Of a stretch of 64,000 nucleotides of DNA, positions 18,192 to 27,414 are shown piece by piece (position 1 is the stretch's first letter; every line of letters begins with the position of its first letter). The position numbers were made by a program, and so were the translations under genes. The notes beneath the pieces were generated by a model. The model was not told where the DNA came from. It saw only the letters and a list, made by a program, of their open reading frames with translations, and did no database searches. This stretch comes from Thermomicrobium sp. 4228-Ro. GTDB lineage: Bacteria > Chloroflexota > Chloroflexia > Thermomicrobiales > Thermomicrobiaceae. The stretch is taken from assembly GCF_026241205.1 (NCBI RefSeq), contig NZ_JAPFQM010000006.1, positions 620,001-684,000 of the forward strand, given 5' to 3'.

Positions 18192-21130
18192 ATGCAAGCA
18201 AGGGAAGGACCGAACGCTGCTCCACACCCGGCAACCGAGACGGTGCGAGCCCAGGGCGATGCGCCTGCGTTCATCGAAGTGCAGTTTCCGGTCAGCAAGC
18301 TCTCCAAGGAGTGTTACAAGGAGCGCAAGGCTGTTGTTGGCCAGACGCTTACGGCACTCGGCAAGTGGTGGGGGCGCAAGCCGCTCGTCCTGGTGCGGGC
18401 CATCCTGCTCGGACTGCTGATGCCGGCCACGGACGATCCAGCCGCTGACCGCGAGGCCTTCCTCGCCGCACTGACGATGGACGACGACGGGATGCTCCGC
18501 CGGTTCACCGGTCAAGCGAGCCCTGCCGACCTCGCTCCGTTCTGTACCCCGCGCGAGCGCGCCGAGTACTTCGTGAGCGAGAACGGGAAGCTGAGCTGGC
18601 GGCCCGGGCTCTCGGCGGCCGACCGCCAGCACCTCAAGCGGCGGGCCTTCCTCCGCATGGGCTACGACGACCGCCTGCGCTTCTGTCTCCGGCCGGAGGA
18701 GATCGATGGGCCGAGCGAGGCAGCCTGGGAGCGGATCAACCGGCACCTGGGCACGACCGCGCGGAGCCTGCCCGACCTCGTCCGCCAGCTGGGTGCACGA
18801 CGCTTCGGGCACGTGCCGCGGGTCGGTGATGCCTTCTGCGGTGGCGGCAGCATCCCGTTCGAGGCGGCCCGGCTCGGCTGCGAGGCCTACGCCTCGGACT
18901 TGAACCCGGTCGCGGTGCTGCTCACCTGGGGCGCGCTGGCGCTCACCGGCGGCGGGCCGGAGGTCGTCGAGCGCGTCACGGCGGCCCAGCGCCGCGTCTT
19001 CGAGGACGTGCGGCGGCAGGTCGAGGCCTGGGGGATCGAGCGGAACGAGGAGGGCTGGGTCGCCGATGCCTACCTGTACTGCCATGAGGTGCGCGACCCG
19101 CTGACCGGCTGGTGGGTACCGCTGGCGCCGACCTGGGTGATCTCGAAGAAGCGGCGGGTGGTGGCGAAACTGGTGCCCGATCCGGCAACCAAGCGGTTCG
19201 CCATCGAGATCCACGAAGGAGTGAGCGAGGCCGAACTCCGCCGGGCCGAGGAGGACGGAACCTGGGCCAGCGGCGTGCGCTGTCCGGTCGACCGTGACGG
19301 GAACTGGCTGCCGCCGGCCCAGCGGCAGGTGACGAGCGCCGAGCAACTCCGCGGCCGGACCGGCCTGCGGCCGTGGGAGAACGACGACCTGGTACCGCGT
19401 CCGGACGACGTCTTCCAGGAGCGACTCTACTGCATCCGCTGGATCGATCCCGAGACGGGCGAACGGTTCTACCGGGCGCCGACCGCGGCCGACCTGGCCC
19501 GGGAGCAGCGGGTGCTGGAACTCTTGCGCGCGCGCTTCGCCGAGTGGCAGGACAAGGGCTACCTGCCGAGCGCCCGAATCGAACCAGGAGACAAGACCGA
19601 GGAACCGATCCGGACGCGTGGCTGGACGCACTGGCACCACCTGTTCAACCCCCGGCAGCTCTTGCTGCACGGCCTCTTGGCCGAGCGCGCGGCCCAGGAA
19701 GCCGGGCTGGAGGCGGCAGCGCTCCTCTTGATGCTCGGAAGGGTAGCAGACTGGAATAGTCGTTTATCTCTATGGGAACCAAGTCAAGAGGGCGTCAAAA
19801 ATACCTTTTATAATCAAGCTCTAAATGTTCCCGTCAATTATGGGACACGGGCACTGTCATCATTATCTACAACATTCTGTATAAACATCAATGCATCAAC
19901 GGTGCAAGGAAGCTGGAAAGTTGAGCCTATCGATGCGCGCGCCGTGGACTGGGAGGCCGATCTCTGGATCACCGATCCCGGGTATGGCGACAACGTAAAC
20001 TACCACGAACTCTCCGAGTTCTTCCTGGCCTGGTACGAGAAGCGGCTTCCCCAGCTCTTCCCCGGCTGGTACGCCGAGAGCAAGCGAGCGCTCGCGGTGA
20101 AGGGCGAGGGGAGACGTTCCGCCTGGCGCTCGCGGAGTGCTACCGGAACCTGGCGCGCCGCATGCCGGACGACGGCTACCAGGTGGTCCTGTTCGTCCAC
20201 CAGGATCCGGAGATGTGGGTCGACCTCACCCTCGTGCTGTGGGCAGCGGGCCTCCAGGTCACTGCCGCCTGGACGGTGCTGACCGAGACCACGAGCGGGA
20301 TCCGCTCCGGCAACTACGTCCAGGGGACGGTGCTCCTCGTCCTGCGGAAGCGTCAGGGCGACCGCCGTGGGGAACTGGTCGACCTGTACCCGGAGATTCG
20401 AGCCGAGGTCGAGCGCCAGCTGGAGACGATGCTCGCGCTCGACCCGAAGGAGGACCCGAACTTCGGCGACGCCGACTACCAGCTCGCCGCCTACGCGGCT
20501 GCCCTGCGCGTCCTGACGAGCTACAGCGCGATCGCTGATATCGACGTCGAGCGCGAGTTGCGGCGTCCCCGGAGCCCGGGCGAGGTCACACCGATCGGCC
20601 GGATCATCGAGCAGGCCGTACGGATCGCGACCGACTACCTGGTGCCCGATGGACTCGAGCGGACCGTCTGGCGGCAACTCGGCCCGGAGGAGAGGCTGTA
20701 CCTCAAGGGGATCGAGATCGAAGCCCACGGCGAGGCACGCGAAGGGGTCTACCAGGAGTTCGCCCGGACCTACGGCGCGCGGGAGTTCCGTTCGCTGCTC
20801 GCGAGCCGGTCTGCCAACCGCGCGCGTCTCAAGACACCGTCGGAGTTCGCCAACCGTGAGCTGCGCCCGATCGGGCAGAGCGGGTTCGGTGGGACGCTCC
20901 TCCGCCATGTGCTGTTCGCGATCTACCGGACGGCGAGCGACCCCGAACAGGACCCGCGTCCAGCGCGCCAGTACCTCCGGCAGGAGGTGCCCGACTACTG
21001 GCAGGCGCGGCAGACGATCGTCGCGCTCCTGCAGTATCTCGGTACCAAACCGATGGGCCTGGCGCACTGGCAGCCCGACGTGCAGGCGGCGCGACGGCTA
21101 CGGGCTGTCGTGGAAGCGGATACCCTCTAA
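18192..21130 (+). pseudogene. DUF1156 DNA methyltransferase, one frameshift
   Basis: Probable adenine DNA methyltransferase of the defence operon, 979 residues if corrected. The N-terminal DUF1156 region (ECYKERKAVVGQTLTALGKW) and SAM-binding motif I DAFCGGGSIPFEAARLG from residue 213 are intact. Motif IV is DPGYGDNVNYHELSEFF at 595-611, with Gly where DPPY is usual. One G is missing from the run 20108-20111, after residue about 640; the second half continues in the next frame to 21130 (VVLFVHQDPEMW). Bases 19741-19920 are AT-rich with foreign codon use. It would modify host DNA so that the helicase/nuclease partners spare it (inference). Confidence 0.85.
19741..19920 (+). other. AT-rich patch inside the methyltransferase gene
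   Basis: By hand count 75 of 180 bases are G or C (42%), in a gene that is otherwise clearly above 60%. The reading frame stays open, but codons switch to TTA, CTA, AGT, ATA and AAT, rare elsewhere in the window. It encodes about 60 residues (from near SLWEPSQEGVKNTFYN) directly before catalytic motif IV. This looks like a segment recombined in from a lower-GC homologue. Confidence 0.7.
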
Positions 21131-21142
21131 CGGAGGCTGCCG

Positions 21143-23842
21143 GTGCTGTTGCGCTATTCCTCCCGACGCGCACCGCTCCGTGCCTTTCTCACCGAGGCCC
21201 TGGACGGTGCACTGGCATACGATCGGATCGCTGGTTTCTTCAGTTCCTCGATCCTCGAGGTCGCTGGAGAGCCGCTGGAGCGGATGGCACCCGGTGCGCG
21301 GGTGCGTGTCGTCGCCAACTCCGCGTTGCAGCCGCTGGACGTCGCGACGGCACGGGCGGCGAAGGCCGCGATGTACGCCGAGTGGTGCCGGTCGCTTCCG
21401 GAGTACCTCCCACCCCGGTTGAAGGAGCGGCTCCGTCGCCTCTACACGTTTCTGGCGAGCGGTCAACTCCAGGTGCGCGTCTTGCCCGATGCCTATTTCG
21501 GTCTCATCCACGGGAAGGCCGGCGTGATCACGCGAGCCGATGGCTCGCGGATCGCGTTTCTGGGAAGCGTCAACGAGTCACGGGAAGCGTGGGAGGTCAA
21601 CTACGAACTCCTCTGGGCTGACGACTCGGAAGCCGGTGTCTCCTGGACGATAGAGGAGTTCGAGGCGCTCTGGCACCACGCTGGTGCCGTCGATCTGGCT
21701 GATGCCGTGGTTCGGGATATCGAGCGCCTGACGCGCCGGATCGTGGTACCGAGTATCGCCGAGTGGCGTGAGCAGTACCGAGCGGAGCCGGCTGCTGCAG
21801 TGGTGGAGCTGCCGGTCGCTCGCCAGGGAACCGGCTTGTGGGCGCACCAGAAGTACTTCGTCAAGCTCGCGTTCGACCTGCATCGCCAGCGTGGGGCCCG
21901 GCTCCTCCTGGCGGACGAGGTTGGGCTCGGCAAGACGGTCCAGCTCGGGCTCGCGGCCAAATTGATGGCCCTCTGGGGTGGTGGGAATGTCCTGGTGCTC
22001 GTCCCCAAGCCCCTCCTCTGGCAGTGGCAAGACGAACTGTGGGACTTGCTCGCGGTGCCCTCGGCGGTGTGGACAGGCCGGGGTTGGACCGACGAGAACG
22101 GCGTGGACTATCCGGCGAATGGGCTAGAGGGACTGCGCCGCTGCCCACGAAAGGTGGGAATCGTCTCGGCTGGGCTCATCACGCAGTCCGATGAGGCTGC
22201 CGAGATCCTGGCTAGCCTCCGCTACGAGTGTGTGATCCTCGACGAGGCACACCGGGCGCGACGCCGAAACCTCGGTCCATCGCATCGCAACGAGAAGGCC
22301 GATCCGAATAACTTGCTCCGCTTCCTGCAGCGTGTGGCCGAGCGGACGCGGAGCCTGCTCCTCGCGACGGCGACACCCGTGCAACTCGACCCGATCGAGG
22401 CCTGGGATTTGCTGGAAGCACTCAATCGCGGTAACGAGACCGTCCTCGGAAGCCGGTACAGTCGATGGCTCACTCGCCCGCGTGAGGGGCTGGACTACGT
22501 GCTCGACCGGGCGAGTCCGCCGGACGACGTGCGGGAAGTCTGGGAGTGGGTCCGCGATCCGTTGCCGCCGGCGAGCGAGGGACCAGTCTTCGCTATCCTC
22601 CGCCGGTCACTCGGGATGAACGAGACGGAAAGCTGGGCACCGCCGGAAGCGTTCGATCGTCTCGCTCCACCAGCGCAGCACCAGCTCGAGCGTCTCGGCC
22701 GCGAGTTCTTCCGGAACCACAATCCCTTCGTTCGACATATTGTCCGGCGAACGCGCGAGTTCTTGGAGCAGACCATCGACCCCGAGACGGGTGAGCCCTA
22801 TCTCACGCCGGTACGGGTCCGCCTGTTCGGTGAAGGCGAGCACGATGCGCTCTTGTTGCCGCCGATTCTCAAGGATGCCTACAAGACTGCTGAAGAATTT
22901 TGTCAGGAAGTGGCATCGCGCCCTGGGCTCAATTCGGGTTTTCTCAAGACGCTCCTCCTGCGCCGGGTGGGGAGCACGATCGAGGCGGGGAGGTTGACCG
23001 CACTGCGACTCCTCGAAGGAGGTGAGCAGGCCGATGAAGATGAGGAGGAGGAACGCCCCTCGCTCCTCTATCCCCTCACCGAACGGGAGCGGGACTTGCT
23101 CGAGCGCTTTCTCCGGTTGCTGGAAGCGGCGAGGGAGGAAGACCCAAAGTTGCAAGCGGTCACCGATTTGCTCTGCCACGGTGTCGACGATACCGGACCG
23201 TGGCGGTCTCTCGGCTGTATCGTCTTCAGTCAATATTATGACTCGGCGCAGTGGCTAGCGCGACGCCTCTCCGAGCAGCTTCCCGAGGAGGAGATCGGCC
23301 TGTATGCTGGCTCGGGCAAGTCGCAGCTCTTCCAAGGGGAACTGCGACGCGCGTTGGCCGGGATGTACTCAAGGAGCGTGTGCAGCGGGGGAATTGCGCA
23401 TTTTGGTCGGGACGGACGCTGCCTCGGAAGGGCTCAATCTGCAGCGACTCGGGACACTCATCAATGTGGATCTGCCGTGGAATCCGACCCGTCTCGAGCA
23501 GCGTAAGGGGCGAATCCAGCGGATCGGTCAGCCTCGGGCGGTCGTTTTTCTCGCCAACCTGCGCTATCGGGGATCGGTGGAGGATCGGGTGCACCAGCTT
23601 CTCTCGGACCGGTTCCGTGCGATTCACGATATGTTCGGTCAGCTCCCGAGACACTGGAAGATGTATGGATCGCGGTCGCCCTGCACGAGGAAGAGAAGGC
23701 TCGGCACCTCATCGATGCCGTACCCCGGAAGCATCCCTTCGCGCTTCGCTACCATCAGATCACGCCCGTTTCGTGGGAGACTTGTGCAGCCGTGCTGGAG
23801 CGAGAGAGCCAGCTGGAGTTGCTGCGTCAGGGCTGGCAGTGA
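21143..23842 (+). pseudogene. PLD-nuclease/SNF2 helicase, three frameshifts
   Basis: Effector-type protein of the operon, 900 residues if corrected. N-terminal phospholipase-D-like domain (HGKAGVI...LGSVNES), then a superfamily-2 helicase: ADEVGLGKT Walker A at 257-265, DEAH at 367-370, SAT-like LATATP, and C-terminal TDAASEGLNLQR and QRKGRIQRIGQ. One base is missing at each of G3 23360-23362, G5 23387-23391 and C3 23645-23647; restoring them joins three frames into one ending at TGA 23842. As read, the product loses the second helicase lobe. Start GTG 21143 follows GGAGG, 12 bases after the methyltransferase. PLD-helicase plus methylase recalls DISARM-like logic. Confidence 0.85.
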
Positions 23843-23844
23843 AG

Positions 23845-23868
23845 AGCGCGTCGAACAAGCGACGCGCT
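23845..23868 (+). terminator. Hairpin just after the defence operon
   Basis: AGCGCGTCG (23845-23853) and CGACGCGCT (23860-23868) form a perfect 9-bp stem with a 6-base loop, two bases after the helicase stop. There is no T tract, so it may terminate weakly or protect the transcript end. Confidence 0.45.
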
Positions 23869-24259
23869 GAGGCTTCTGCATCGTTCGAGGTATCTCCCTG
23901 CACTGTGGGGTGGAGCGCAGGGGCGCCACCACGGAGAACTCCCGCCCCGTATCGCGCCGCAAACGCAAGCGCTACAGCAGAGTGGCGTCAGCGTCGCGGA
24001 TCCAAACCTCCCTTCGTACCATGCCGCAGACGCTCGTCTCAGGCAGCGCACCCCTGGGGAGCGACGGGTGGGGCGATGCTGGTGCGGCGGCGACCACGCT
24101 GCTCGATGAAGAGCCCCGCTACGCTCCGGGAGCGGCGGGTGCTGTAGCCAAAGAGGCGCGGTCGCCTCGCTGTCCTCGCGAACGACGCCAGGCGACGGGC
24201 GCTGCCGAGGCAGCGGGCGGGGCGGGAAGCCTGCCGATCGCCCAGCCCCTCGGCGTCTC
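23869..24259. other. Right margin of the island, no gene seen
   Basis: About 390 bases containing the right 28-bp repeat. I looked on both strands for remains of an integrase or transposase and saw none; the open frames here have no recognisable content. The part right of 24148 would directly follow thyX in an island-free chromosome. Confidence 0.4.
24121..24148 (+). repeat. Right 28-bp direct repeat (attR-like)
   Basis: Perfect copy of the thyX end at 12512-12539. Sequence on both sides differs from that at the left copy apart from scattered matches in the preceding eight bases. There is no thyX coding sequence upstream of this copy, so it is not a gene duplication but a boundary repeat. 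Confidence 0.75.
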
Positions 24260-24697
24260 CTACCGACCGCGTCCGACCAGTCCCGCCCCGAGTGCGAGCA
24301 GCGCGAGGGCGAACCAGCCGCGCACGACCGGTATGGGGAGGGCGAGCGGGTCGGTGAACGGCTCGAAGGTGAACGTGCCGATCGCCGGCCAGGCGCCCCA
24401 GGCCGAGCGGAGCGGGAGCGCCAGCCACGCCGCGACGGCGATCAGGCTCACGAGATGCCAGGGGACGGAGGTGGCGGTCGCGAGGAGGATGGCGACCGCG
24501 AGCGTCGCCAGGGCACTCGCGAGCAGCCACGTCGCGCATTCCAGGCGCCCGAGCGGTGTGTCGGGGAGATAGGCCATGGGTGGGTCGGCCAGCAGGTAGC
24601 CGAACCAGACCAGCTGGCTGGCCGCCCAGAGGAGGAGCAGCAGGACGAGGAGATACAGGACGAGGAAGCGGAGCGACGCAGCGGACACCTTCCGCAT
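24260..24697 (-). CDS. Membrane protein of unknown function
   Basis: 145 residues, four probable membrane segments: RFLVLYLLVLLLLLWAAS, ATWLLASALATLAVAILLA, LVSLIAVAAWLALPL and GWFALALLALGAGLV. No motif recognised. ATG 24697 is 2 bases after the stop of the upstream gene; together with that gene and the broken membrane gene at 25603 it forms a three-gene minus-strand operon. It is the first gene right of the island and is convergent with it. Confidence 0.7.
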   Translation of the reverse strand: MRKVSAASLRFLVLYLLVLLLLLWAASQLVWFGYLLADPPMAYLPDTPLGRLECATWLLASALATLAVAILLATATSVPWHLVSLIAVAAWLALPLRSAWGAWPAIGTFTFEPFTDPLALPIPVVRGWFALALLALGAGLVGRGR

Positions 24698-24699
24698 CG

Positions 24700-25602
24700 T
24701 CAGGACTCCTCGGCACGGCCGAGTTGGACGGTGATGGTCCCGCTACTGCTTTCCGTGCCCCAGCCGAGTTGGAACGAGCAGGGTTCCGCCGTGAGCCGCT
24801 CGAGCTGCAGCCGCACGGTGGTCGCCTGGGTGAGATCCGACCAGGCGAGCGACGACGCACCGCTGGCGCTCCGCACGCACGGTGACGGGAGGAGTTCGAG
24901 CCGGGCCCGGCGCGGTGGTGTGCGCCCGCGCGGTGCCAGGTGCACGCGCAGCTCGAACGGCGCGCCGACCGGAGGCGGGTCCCGTGGTGCGGCGACCGAC
25001 ACCCAGAGGGAGGGGAGACCGCGCCGGGCGATCTCGATGCCCGAGTCGGGGTAGACGAGCACGCTGCGGACGCGGACCGGTCCTTCACGCTCGAAGTGCA
25101 GCGTCAAAGGAGCAGTCCCGGGTTGGCGCCAACCGTCCGGGACGATGTTGGCCAGGACGAGTTCGACCGCAGGACCGAGGACGAAACCCTGTCGTGGGCC
25201 AGCGAAGAGGTCGAGCGTGTCCCACTCGAGGATGCCGCCGGTCGGCTCGGGTGACCAGCGGACCCGCAACAAGAGCGCGCTGCCGCCGGCGCGCTGGTCC
25301 CACACCGAGAGCGTGCCGGGTGGGCCAGCTGGATCGAGTTCGACGCGGAGGTGGAGGAAGAGCGTGACGACCGGACCGGGCGTCGGCGGCAAGTCGAGCG
25401 GGAAGAGCTCGAGCTGGCTCGGCAACGGGTCGCTCAGCTGGACCGTCCGCAGTCCGTAGTCGGCGAAGGAGCGGAACCCCACCGCTGCCGCCGGACCGAA
25501 CCGGGTGAAGGAGACGAGGGGCACGAGCAGCGCGGCGAGCAGGAGGGGGAGGAACACGGTCGTCAACCGGTCTGCCACGGTGCTCCTCCCGCCGGTCATC
25601 AC
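24700..25602 (-). CDS. Secreted or membrane-anchored protein, unknown function
   Basis: 300 residues from GTG 25602 (ATG 25599 is an equal alternative). One N-terminal hydrophobic segment (VFLPLLLAALLVPLVSF), then a strand-rich extracytoplasmic region with several Pro-rich repeats (SQLELFPLDLPPTPGP, APRGRTPPRRARLELLPSP). No catalytic motif. It starts immediately after the stop of the upstream membrane gene and ends 2 bases before the next, so all three are one operon, perhaps a cell-surface assembly of unknown role. Confidence 0.65.
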   Translation of the reverse strand: MMTGGRSTVADRLTTVFLPLLLAALLVPLVSFTRFGPAAAVGFRSFADYGLRTVQLSDPLPSQLELFPLDLPPTPGPVVTLFLHLRVELDPAGPPGTLSVWDQRAGGSALLLRVRWSPEPTGGILEWDTLDLFAGPRQGFVLGPAVELVLANIVPDGWRQPGTAPLTLHFEREGPVRVRSVLVYPDSGIEIARRGLPSLWVSVAAPRDPPPVGAPFELRVHLAPRGRTPPRRARLELLPSPCVRSASGASSLAWSDLTQATTVRLQLERLTAEPCSFQLGWGTESSSGTITVQLGRAEES

Positions 25603-26112
25603 TCAACGGTCCTCGCTGCCTGGAACCTGGCGCTGGCTGCGGTACACCCAGAAGGTGAAGAGTGCCAGGACGAGACAGCCGTAGAGCACCGCGTGGTGGA
25701 CGAAGAAGGGCGGACCGTAGAACAATCGGAGATCGCGGAAGAGACTCTCCGGATGGGATTCCCCGGTGTGTACCCAATTAAACAGGGACTGGAGTATGAA
25801 GTAGAGGGAAGGCAGCAGGAACCCGACGCATGATACCAGCGGGAGCCAGAGCCGGACACGGCCGCGCGAGAGCGCCCACGCCGAGACCGCGAAGAGCGAG
25901 CCGTAACCGAAGAGCAGGATGGCCAGGACGCGCAAGTCGAACCGCAGTTCCGGGTAGTCTTCGCGGAAGGAGCGCCAGAGCTAAAAGAGCGTCGCTCCGT
26001 AGAACAGTGCTCCCAGGAGCGCGAGCCCGAGTGCGACACCCTTGCGCAGGGACTCGGGGATGGGGTGGCACGTTGGCAAGCCAGGCACGGCACCGGTGCG
26101 TTCCGTCGGCAT
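25603..26112 (-). pseudogene. Membrane protein with an in-frame stop
   Basis: From ATG 26112 (RBS GAGGGGG) the frame runs 43 codons, meets TAG at 25983-25981, and then continues to 25603 in the same frame. Both parts read as one membrane protein of 169 residues: GVALGLALLGALFYGATLF before the stop, LWRSFREDYPELRF right after it, then three more hydrophobic segments ending FWVYRSQRQVPG. The stop sits at the end of the first membrane helix. A nonsense mutation or a read error would both fit. ATG 25935 could restart translation and give a 110-residue product. Confidence 0.6.
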
Positions 26113-26122
26113 GAGCACCCCC

Positions 26123-26179
26123 TCAGGGTAGGACGACGATCGTCGCGTAGCCGTTGCTCAGGTAGAAGTTGCGGTTACC
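26123..26179 (-). pseudogene. Possible gene remnant
   Basis: Nineteen codons reading GNRNFYLSNGYATIVVLP and stop, preceded in frame by TAA at 26182-26180 and by further coding-like residues (PLPVPYDLRL). It sits just upstream of the broken membrane gene. It may be the tail of a decayed gene in the same operon. Very short, so weak. Confidence 0.25.
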
Positions 26180-26214
26180 TTAAAGCCGAAGATCGTACGG
26201 TACGGGCAACGGCG

Positions 26215-26790
26215 TTACGCCCCGACGAGATCGTCGACCGCCAGCGACATGTCCGGGAACGCCTGGGGGCTGACCAGCTCACCGGGGCGATGGACTGATG
26301 AGTACCGGTATCCGCCCGCATCCGGTAAGCGGAACGCGAGCACTTGCTCGCCCGCGAGGTCGACGAGCCAGACTTCCGGGATCCCAGCCCGGGCGTACAG
26401 GGGGACTTTGATGTCCCGGTCGTAGGCGAGTGTCGTGTCGCTCACTTCGACGAGGAGCAGGACGTCGGCAGGGCCTGGTCCGGAGCGGGCGTAGAAGTCG
26501 GCGCGAGGGCGCAAGAGGGCGAGGTCGGGCTGCGGTAGCGAGCGGTCGCTCAGCCGGACCGGTCCCTGTGGCTGGACGATCGCTCGACCGTGCAGGGCAC
26601 GGACGAACAGCTCCGTCAGCCGGTTCACGCAGGCCTGGTGCGCCCAGCCGATCGGGTTCATGTCGTAGAGTTCTCCTTCGATGAGCTCGACTCGCGCGTC
26701 TTCGCGCAGGATGCCCGCCCGGACCATTCGTTCCAGGTCGTCGACGGTGAAGCGGTGGGTAGTGGGGAGCCGGCCGGTTGCCTGTGCCAT
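26215..26790 (-). CDS. Uma2-family (DUF820) endonuclease-like protein, copy 1
   Basis: 191 residues. Uma2 signatures: HRFTVDDLERMVRAGIL, VELIEGELYDMNPIGWAHQ, and the PD-(D/E)XK core SLPQPDLALLRP and DVLLLVEVSDTTL, then KVPLYARAGIPEVWLVDL. Family members have a restriction-nuclease fold; few have been tested and their role is unsettled. Start ATG 26790 with GGACGAG upstream. A close paralogue lies directly upstream on the same strand, 48 bases apart. Confidence 0.85.
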   Translation of the reverse strand: MAQATGRLPTTHRFTVDDLERMVRAGILREDARVELIEGELYDMNPIGWAHQACVNRLTELFVRALHGRAIVQPQGPVRLSDRSLPQPDLALLRPRADFYARSGPGPADVLLLVEVSDTTLAYDRDIKVPLYARAGIPEVWLVDLAGEQVLAFRLPDAGGYRYSSVHRPGELVSPQAFPDMSLAVDDLVGA

Positions 26791-26838
26791 CGCTCGTCCT
26801 AGCGAGTACGCCGTGCGGCGCGGTCGGAGATGCGTCGA

Positions 26839-27414
26839 TCACGTGCCCAGCAAAGCCGCGACGTCGATCAAGAGATCCGGAAATGCGAGCGGGCTCACCA
26901 GCTCGCCGGGGCGCACCACTACGCTCGCGCGGTATTTGCCTGCATCCGGCGCTCGGAACACGAGCACCTGTCCGCCCGCGAGGTCGACGAGCCAGACTTC
27001 CGGAATCCCTGCCCGGGCGTACAGGGGGACTTTGATGTCCCGGTCGTAGGCGAGGGAGGTGTCGGCGACCTCGACGAGCAAGAGCACGTCGCTGGCTGCC
27101 GGCCCCTCGTGCCGGTAGTAGTCCGGTCGCGGTCTGAGCAGCGTCAGATCGGGCTGTGGAAGCGAGCGGTCACCCACGCGGATGGGACCCTGGGCCCGGA
27201 CGATCGCGCGGTCGCCGAGTTGCCGCACGAAGAACGCCGTGAGCCAGTCGACACAGGCCTGGTGCGCCCAGCCGATCGGGTTCATGTCGTAGAGTTCTCC
27301 TTCGATGAGTTCGACCCGCGCGTCTTCGCGCAGGATGCCGGAGCGCACCATGCGCTCGAGGTCGTCGACCGTGAAGCGGTGCCGCGTCGGTACCTGTGGG
27401 ACTGTCTGCTGCAT
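26839..27414 (-). CDS. Uma2-family (DUF820) endonuclease-like protein, copy 2
   Basis: 191 residues from ATG 27414 (RBS GGGGAGGGCGG); an open frame extends to 27540 without support. Same order of motifs as copy 1 (HRFTVDDLERMVRSGIL, PQPDLTLLRP, LLLVEVADTSLAYDRDIK) and long identical stretches, with most differences in the middle and at the C-terminus. A recent tandem duplication is the simplest explanation. Confidence 0.85.
   Translation of the reverse strand: MQQTVPQVPTRHRFTVDDLERMVRSGILREDARVELIEGELYDMNPIGWAHQACVDWLTAFFVRQLGDRAIVRAQGPIRVGDRSLPQPDLTLLRPRPDYYRHEGPAASDVLLLVEVADTSLAYDRDIKVPLYARAGIPEVWLVDLAGGQVLVFRAPDAGKYRASVVVRPGELVSPLAFPDLLIDVAALLGT

Larger units (their letters stand above)
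12512..24148. mobile_element. Genomic island inserted at the thyX 3' end
   Basis: Bounded by a perfect 28-bp direct repeat, one copy of which is the end of thyX. Between the repeats, 11.6 kb carries only accessory genes: a DUF3800-like gene and a small membrane gene on the minus strand, then a four-gene anti-phage-type operon on the plus strand. No integrase or transposase is recognisable inside, so the element is either non-autonomous, has lost its integrase, or was moved in trans. Beyond the right repeat, unrelated housekeeping-like membrane genes resume. Island status is inferred from repeats plus content. Confidence 0.65.

Noticed and set aside
17274-19670. 798-codon minus-strand open frame across DUF499 end, DUF3780 and the methyltransferase
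   Set aside because: Composition-driven shadow; plus-strand products have conserved motifs and coupling.
14858-23647. Phase variation by homopolymer length
   Set aside because: Runs are only 3-5 bases; phase-variable tracts are usually much longer.
24039-25088. 349-codon minus-strand frame at the right island margin as an integrase
   Set aside because: No recombinase motif; overlaps the better supported 24260 and 24700 genes.
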